Source: Stenotrophomonas maltophilia (GTDB lineage Bacteria; Pseudomonadota; Gammaproteobacteria; Xanthomonadales; Xanthomonadaceae). From it: a stretch of DNA of 7,825 nucleotides. The first letter of the stretch is position 1. The number at the start of each line of letters is the position of its first letter. The DNA lies in NCBI GenBank assembly GCA_002386405.1, contig DGIP01000156.1, positions 1 through 7,825 on the forward strand, written 5' to 3'. The position numbers and the translations under genes were made by a program. Below, piece by piece: positions 4,815-7,825 of this stretch. The notes beneath the pieces were generated by a model, which was not told the origin of the DNA, ran no database searches, and saw only the letters and a program-made list of their open reading frames with translations.

Positions 4815-5122
4815 GGCAGCGTGAACTTCCGCGCCATGCGGGTCGGCCACACCGAGGTGAAATGTGCGCCGCCTTCCAGCCGGTAGGCGGCCGACACGCT
4901 GTGCAGCACGCCCAGCCGTTCCAGCACGTCCTTGGCACGGCGGAAGGCCGGGCGCGGGTCGGCGGTGAACATGAAGAGGTTGATCTCCTTGGCGCTGACG
5001 TCGTAGCCGTCCAGCTTGGCTGCGCTGCCCAGGGCGGTGCCCAGCTCGGCCTCCAGCGTCGCCAGGAAGGCTTCGTCGTCCAGTGACTTTCTCCAGAATT
5101 TGATGATCAGCTGGTATTCCAT
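4811..5122 (-). CDS. Unrecognised 103-residue protein
   Basis: I do not recognise a family. The sequence starts MEYQLIIKFWRKSLDDEAFLATLEAELGTALG and continues with GYDVSAKEINLFMFTADPRPAFRRAKDVLERLG, ending in a Trp-containing HFTSVWPTRMARKFTLP. By eye it alternates strands and helices (strand 2-8, helix 14-31, strand 47-53, helix 57-69, strands after 72), like a compact ferredoxin-like alpha/beta fold; this is inference. There is no signal peptide or membrane segment, so it is probably cytoplasmic. The ATG is the only possible start nearby, since an in-frame TAA lies six codons upstream; no Shine-Dalgarno sequence is evident. Codon use matches the high-GC host, unlike the adjoining toxin-antitoxin pair. 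It diverges from the isocitrate lyase-like gene across 137 nt. Confidence 0.75.
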   Translation of the reverse strand: MEYQLIIKFWRKSLDDEAFLATLEAELGTALGSAAKLDGYDVSAKEINLFMFTADPRPAFRRAKDVLERLGVLHSVSAAYRLEGGAHFTSVWPTRMARKFTLP

Positions 5123-5205
5123 GCGGCGGGCCCGGGGTTAGCGATGGGGGACTGCCCAGAGTACCCCTGTTCCCGTGCCCGGGTATTACTGTCCGAAAAC
5201 AGCGA

Positions 5206-5227
5206 GCGCCGGTCTGGCAACCGGCGC
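5206..5227 (+). promoter_or_regulatory. Stable stem-loop upstream of the isocitrate lyase-like gene
   Basis: GCGCCGGT (5206-5213) and ACCGGCGC (5220-5227) form a perfect 8-bp stem with a 6-nt loop, ending 32 nt before the ATG at 5260. If transcription starts upstream, it would lie in the 5' leader. No T run follows. The wider 5123-5259 gap shows no clear sigma-70 promoter. Confidence 0.4.
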
Positions 5228-5259
5228 AGACTCCGGGTTTCCGCCAAGAAGCCACCGCC

Positions 5260-6057
5260 ATGAGCACCCTCCACCCGCGCTTCGAGCAACTGCACCGCTC
5301 CCCCGCCCTGTTCGTGCTTCCCAATGTCTGGGACGCCGGTGGCGCGGCCCTCGCCCAGCAGCTCGGCGCCAGCGCGGTGGGCACCACCAGTGCGGCCATG
5401 GCGTGGTCATGCGGCTATCCCGACGGCGGCGCCCTGCCCGAGGTGGCGCTGCTGCAACGCGTTGCGGAAATCGTGCGGGTCACCTCGCTCCCGGTGACCG
5501 TGGATATGGAAGATGGCTACAGTGGCGATCCGCAGGAGGTGGCACTGCGTGTGGCCAGGCTCGTCGAACTGGGCGTGGTCGGCATCAACATCGAAGATGG
5601 CGCGAACAGCCCTGCGCTGCTCGAAGCGAAGCTGCAGGCGATCCGACACCAGCTGGGCGCACGACCGCTGTTCATCAACGCGCGGACCGATGTCTACCTG
5701 CGCGGCATGGCAAAAGGCGAGCAGGCGGTGGCAATGAGCATCGAACGCCTGCAGGGCTATGCGCGCGCCGGTGCGGACGGCGGCTTCGTCCCCGGCATCG
5801 CCGACCTGGGCGGGATGGCGCACATCGCAGGTGGGCAGCCACTGCCACTCAACGTCATGTGGCTGCCCGGCATGGCCGCGCACGATGCATTGGCAACGGC
5901 CGGCGTGCGCCGCCTGAGCGCGGGACCGGCGCTTTCCACCCTCGCCTGGAAGGCGATGACCGATGGCATGCAGGCACTGCTCGGCGACACGATAGCGCTG
6001 CCCACCGATGCACCGGGCTACGCGCAGTTGAATGCGATGTTCGCCGCTTCGATATAG
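5260..6057 (+). CDS. Isocitrate lyase/PEP mutase superfamily enzyme
   Basis: A 265-residue TIM-barrel enzyme that makes or breaks C-C or C-P bonds next to a carboxylate in a Mg2+-dependent way. Landmarks in order: LPNVWDAGGA (20-29), GTTSAAMAWS (41-50), the metal-binding DMEDGYSG (82-89), GINIEDG (108-114) and FINARTDVYL (138-147), then GGFVPGI and a C-terminal cap. It lacks the KKCGH loop of true isocitrate lyases and is half their length, so it belongs to the short oxaloacetate decarboxylase/phosphonomutase-like branch; the substrate is unknown. No phosphonate or methylcitrate genes are nearby to suggest one. The ATG has no strong Shine-Dalgarno sequence, only AAGAAG at 5246-5251. It stands alone, divergent from the 103-residue gene. 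Confidence 0.93.
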   Translation: MSTLHPRFEQLHRSPALFVLPNVWDAGGAALAQQLGASAVGTTSAAMAWSCGYPDGGALPEVALLQRVAEIVRVTSLPVTVDMEDGYSGDPQEVALRVARLVELGVVGINIEDGANSPALLEAKLQAIRHQLGARPLFINARTDVYLRGMAKGEQAVAMSIERLQGYARAGADGGFVPGIADLGGMAHIAGGQPLPLNVMWLPGMAAHDALATAGVRRLSAGPALSTLAWKAMTDGMQALLGDTIALPTDAPGYAQLNAMFAASI

Positions 6058-6218
6058 GTCGAAAGATCGATACAACAATTCCGATACCGACACCGCAACG
6101 CGGTAGTGCGAAGGTGAAAACGGATCCCCGGGATCCCGCGCCCTGCAACGACTTCCAAGCACAGCTTGAATGGTTTAGTCAGGTTCGATTGATGTAGTCG
6201 ATTGCAGCGGCACACCCC
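6058..6218. other. Intergenic region before the unidentified long ORF
   Basis: These 161 nt hold no recognisable gene, terminator or strong promoter. TTGAAT (6166-6171) with TTGATG 17 nt downstream (6189-6194) is a very weak promoter candidate. I looked for a plant-inducible-promoter (PIP) box, TTCGB-N15-TTCGB, and found none. An imperfect palindrome of two GGATCC sites around CCCGGG lies at 6122-6136. The frame-3 stop TAG at 6195-6197 bounds the next ORF. Confidence 0.4.
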
Positions 6219-7825
6219 GTGCGTAGGATCGGCGCCCTTCCGCGCCCCTGCGCCTGCCGCGACGCCCTGCCTGTGCCGACGAAGTCTCCCTCCCCCGCCC
6301 TCCCGACCACTTCGCGTGCCGTGGCGCGCGTGCCAGCCATCCCGTCGCCGCCAGCGCGCGTGCCCAGCCCGGACCAGGTGCACAACCGGGTGGTAACGGG
6401 ATCTGTGACAAGGTTGCCGCTGCGCGGGGTACCCCGCGCCCAATTGGGTGCGCTGGCCGACCGTCTGGCTGCGGCGCCGATCGACACTTCCTTGTTGCAC
6501 GCGCTGATTATGGGTGGATTGCCGGGAACGGCAGTCGGGGATGCCATGGCCGATTGGCTTGCAGCGCGCTGCATCCTGCCCGCGTGCGGGAACCAGGAGG
6601 TGCTCGCGTGGCGATGCGTACTGCTGCACGCGCTGCGCCTGCCGTCTGCCCAGTGGGAGATTGAATGCATCAGCGAACGGCAGCGCCTGACCGCGGCCAC
6701 CGCTGCTGCCGATCCCCTGCTGCAGCGACTGCGTGATGCGCTGTATCGCCCCATGGACGCCACGCCTGCGGATTGGCGCGCGCTGCTGATCGCACGTCGC
6801 GAACAGTACGCGCAGACAGACGCGCGCGGCGTGGCACTGGATCTTCAGAAGAACCACCTCGACGGTCACGCTGACCACCTCCGCTGGGCGTGGGCCCACA
6901 CCCAGCTCCAGGCGCTGGCGCCAGAGGCGTCGCCTGGAACGCTGCAACGGGCACTCAAGCACGTACGGCAGCAGCGCGATGCCGGGTTGGTCGAGCCGCG
7001 CGCAGGCCTGCCGAAGGTGTTCGAAGCACTGGATGTGGCTTCGATCAAAGCGGTTTACGCGCGCCTTGCCGCGCTTCACGGTGGTGCACCCGACGAAGGC
7101 CAGGCTCCGTCCGTGTGCGACACCGCGCCCACGTTGGCCGCAGAACTGCTTGCGGTTACCCATCAAGCAAGCGTGGACATCCCGACAGCGGTTCGGCCGC
7201 TGGGTCGCTACGACACCGCCGCGCGGGCGCTGGTCAGCGTGTTGAGCGCGCCATGGCAGTTGCCGCAGATGGTGGGGGCCGGCTTCGACATGGCCTATGC
7301 CGGTGCAGTGGGTGCGCGGCTGCTGGGTCACACTGCACTGCCGGCGCCGGAAATGGTGGCCGAGGTCGCACAGGCGCACGCCTTCGACGCGGCCTGGATG
7401 CGTCCGCTGCAGACCGTGGCCTGCACACCGGCGCGCGGCAATGCTGCTCCAGTACAGCACAGCGATGCGCTGCTCGGTCGGCAGCGCCCGGGCACGGCGC
7501 TGGCGCAGCCCGGTCAGTGCTGGGAAGAACGGCGCACCGTGCCGGGCCTGCTGCGCGCGCAGGCGGCAGCGATGGGTGCGCTGCTGGCCCGCCAGGGGCA
7601 ACCGGCTGCGACTGCGCAGCGGTCGTCGACGCATGCGCTGGCACCCGCTGCAAAGGCGGGCGTTGGGCATCACCCCACGGTGAGGCCACGGGCACTGGCC
7701 GGCGCACTCACCGATATGGGGGTGCCGGCGTTCGCCCCGTCCGCCACTGCGCCGCTGTTCGGCGGCGCGGCCGCACAGGCCATGGTGCCGATGCAGGGCG
7801 CCTTGCCGCTGGCGGCGCTGGCGCC
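6219..7825 (+). CDS. Unidentified large Ala-rich protein, 3' end outside window
   Basis: Frame 3 is open from after TAG 6195-6197 to the right edge, at least 535 codons from GTG 6219. I do not recognise a family. The codon pattern (high GC third positions) and sensible residue mix make it real, whereas the minus strand over the same bases gives Arg/His/Gln-rich shadow text. The start is uncertain: GTG at 6219, 6273, 6321 or 6378 are possible (6378 has GGA 4 nt upstream), and the first ATG is at 6510. By eye, about 60 N-terminal residues are Pro/Ser/Arg-rich and disordered, followed by long helical stretches (LGALADRLAAAP, DWLAARCILPACGNQEVLAWRCVLLHALRL, RQRLTAATAAADPLLQRLRDALY, LQRALKHVRQQRDAG) and, near the edge, a low-complexity Ala/Gly/Pro part (LFGGAAAQAMVP). 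There is no signal peptide or transmembrane segment. A disordered start and helical body occur in secreted effectors, but no secretion motif supports that here. Confidence 0.6.
   Translation, partial: MRRIGALPRPCACRDALPVPTKSPSPALPTTSRAVARVPAIPSPPARVPSPDQVHNRVVTGSVTRLPLRGVPRAQLGALADRLAAAPIDTSLLHALIMGGLPGTAVGDAMADWLAARCILPACGNQEVLAWRCVLLHALRLPSAQWEIECISERQRLTAATAAADPLLQRLRDALYRPMDATPADWRALLIARREQYAQTDARGVALDLQKNHLDGHADHLRWAWAHTQLQALAPEASPGTLQRALKHVRQQRDAGLVEPRAGLPKVFEALDVASIKAVYARLAALHGGAPDEGQAPSVCDTAPTLAAELLAVTHQASVDIPTAVRPLGRYDTAARALVSVLSAPWQLPQMVGAGFDMAYAGAVGARLLGHTALPAPEMVAEVAQAHAFDAAWMRPLQTVACTPARGNAAPVQHSDALLGRQRPGTALAQPGQCWEERRTVPGLLRAQAAAMGALLARQGQPAATAQRSSTHALAPAAKAGVGHHPTVRPRALAGALTDMGVPAFAPSATAPLFGGAAAQAMVPMQGALPLAALA

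Noticed and set aside
6122..6136. Polylinker-like BamHI-SmaI-BamHI sequence, possible cloning scar
   Set aside because: Only 15 nt, with no flanking vector sequence; GC-rich DNA produces such sites by chance. The one-base centre also prevents a hairpin.
5175..6197. 340-codon plus-strand frame overlapping the isocitrate lyase-like gene
   Set aside because: The product is Arg/Gly/His-rich and lies in another frame of a gene with clear catalytic motifs; a shadow.
6040..6220. PIP box for HrpX-controlled type III effector expression before the long ORF
   Set aside because: TTCGC at 6040 and TTCGA at 6048 have no partner at the needed 15-nt distance.
6595..6610. AGGAGG followed by GTG, resembling a strong gene start inside the long ORF
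   Set aside because: The GTG is in another frame and runs into TGA after about 18 codons; a chance match.
6018..7673. 551-codon open frame on the minus strand
   Set aside because: Its translation is rich in Arg, Gln, His and Cys with no domain pattern, and it overlaps both the isocitrate lyase-like gene and the plus-strand ORF that has normal composition. It is a GC-rich antisense shadow.

Overview
The window is GC-rich chromosomal DNA from a xanthomonad (Xanthomonadaceae), most likely Stenotrophomonas or a close relative. Three things point there: the order fur / bamE / rnfH-ratA / smpB / ssrA, a tmRNA tag of the xanthomonad type (ANDDNYGS...FAIAA), and two small palindromes preceded by GTAG that look like the GTAG-REP (SMAG) repeats known from Stenotrophomonas. 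The genus is an inference; no 16S or other marker is present.

Layout. 1-644: 3' part of an SGNH/GDSL hydrolase gene entering from the left edge, ending at a bidirectional terminator. 682-706: GTAG-REP repeat. 723-1139 (-): fur, divergent from the lipoprotein gene bamE (1243-1638, +). 1688-1945 and 1949-2377 (-): a two-gene ratA-rnfH unit, convergent with bamE and divergent from smpB. 2434-2937 (+): smpB. 2983-3005: second GTAG-REP. 3038-3394 (+): unrecognised charged 118-residue protein. 3507-3909 (+): ssrA (tmRNA), with a plausible promoter, structured 5' leader, trailer hairpin and strong terminator. 4040-4709 (+): a type II toxin-antitoxin pair (RelE/HigB-like toxin, XRE-type antitoxin), clearly lower in GC than its surroundings and carrying a 17-nt palindrome inside its promoter. 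4811-5122 (-): unrecognised 103-residue protein. 5260-6057 (+): isocitrate lyase/PEP mutase superfamily enzyme. About 6219 to the right edge (+): a long alanine-rich reading frame with no stop before the window ends and no ATG near its beginning; I do not recognise it.

How the parts work together. The centre is a translation-rescue locus: SmpB and tmRNA together free stalled ribosomes and tag the incomplete proteins for degradation. The ratA-rnfH-bamE cluster beside smpB is conserved as far as Escherichia coli. The toxin-antitoxin pair just behind the ssrA terminator looks like a later arrival at a site often used by mobile DNA, although no integrase or repeated attachment site is visible. 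Fur and BamE diverge from a short shared promoter region, as in other gammaproteobacteria.

No clearly new system can be proven here. The most open items are the unidentified long ORF at the right edge, the small conserved-looking protein between smpB and ssrA, and the possibly leaderless toxin-antitoxin operon.
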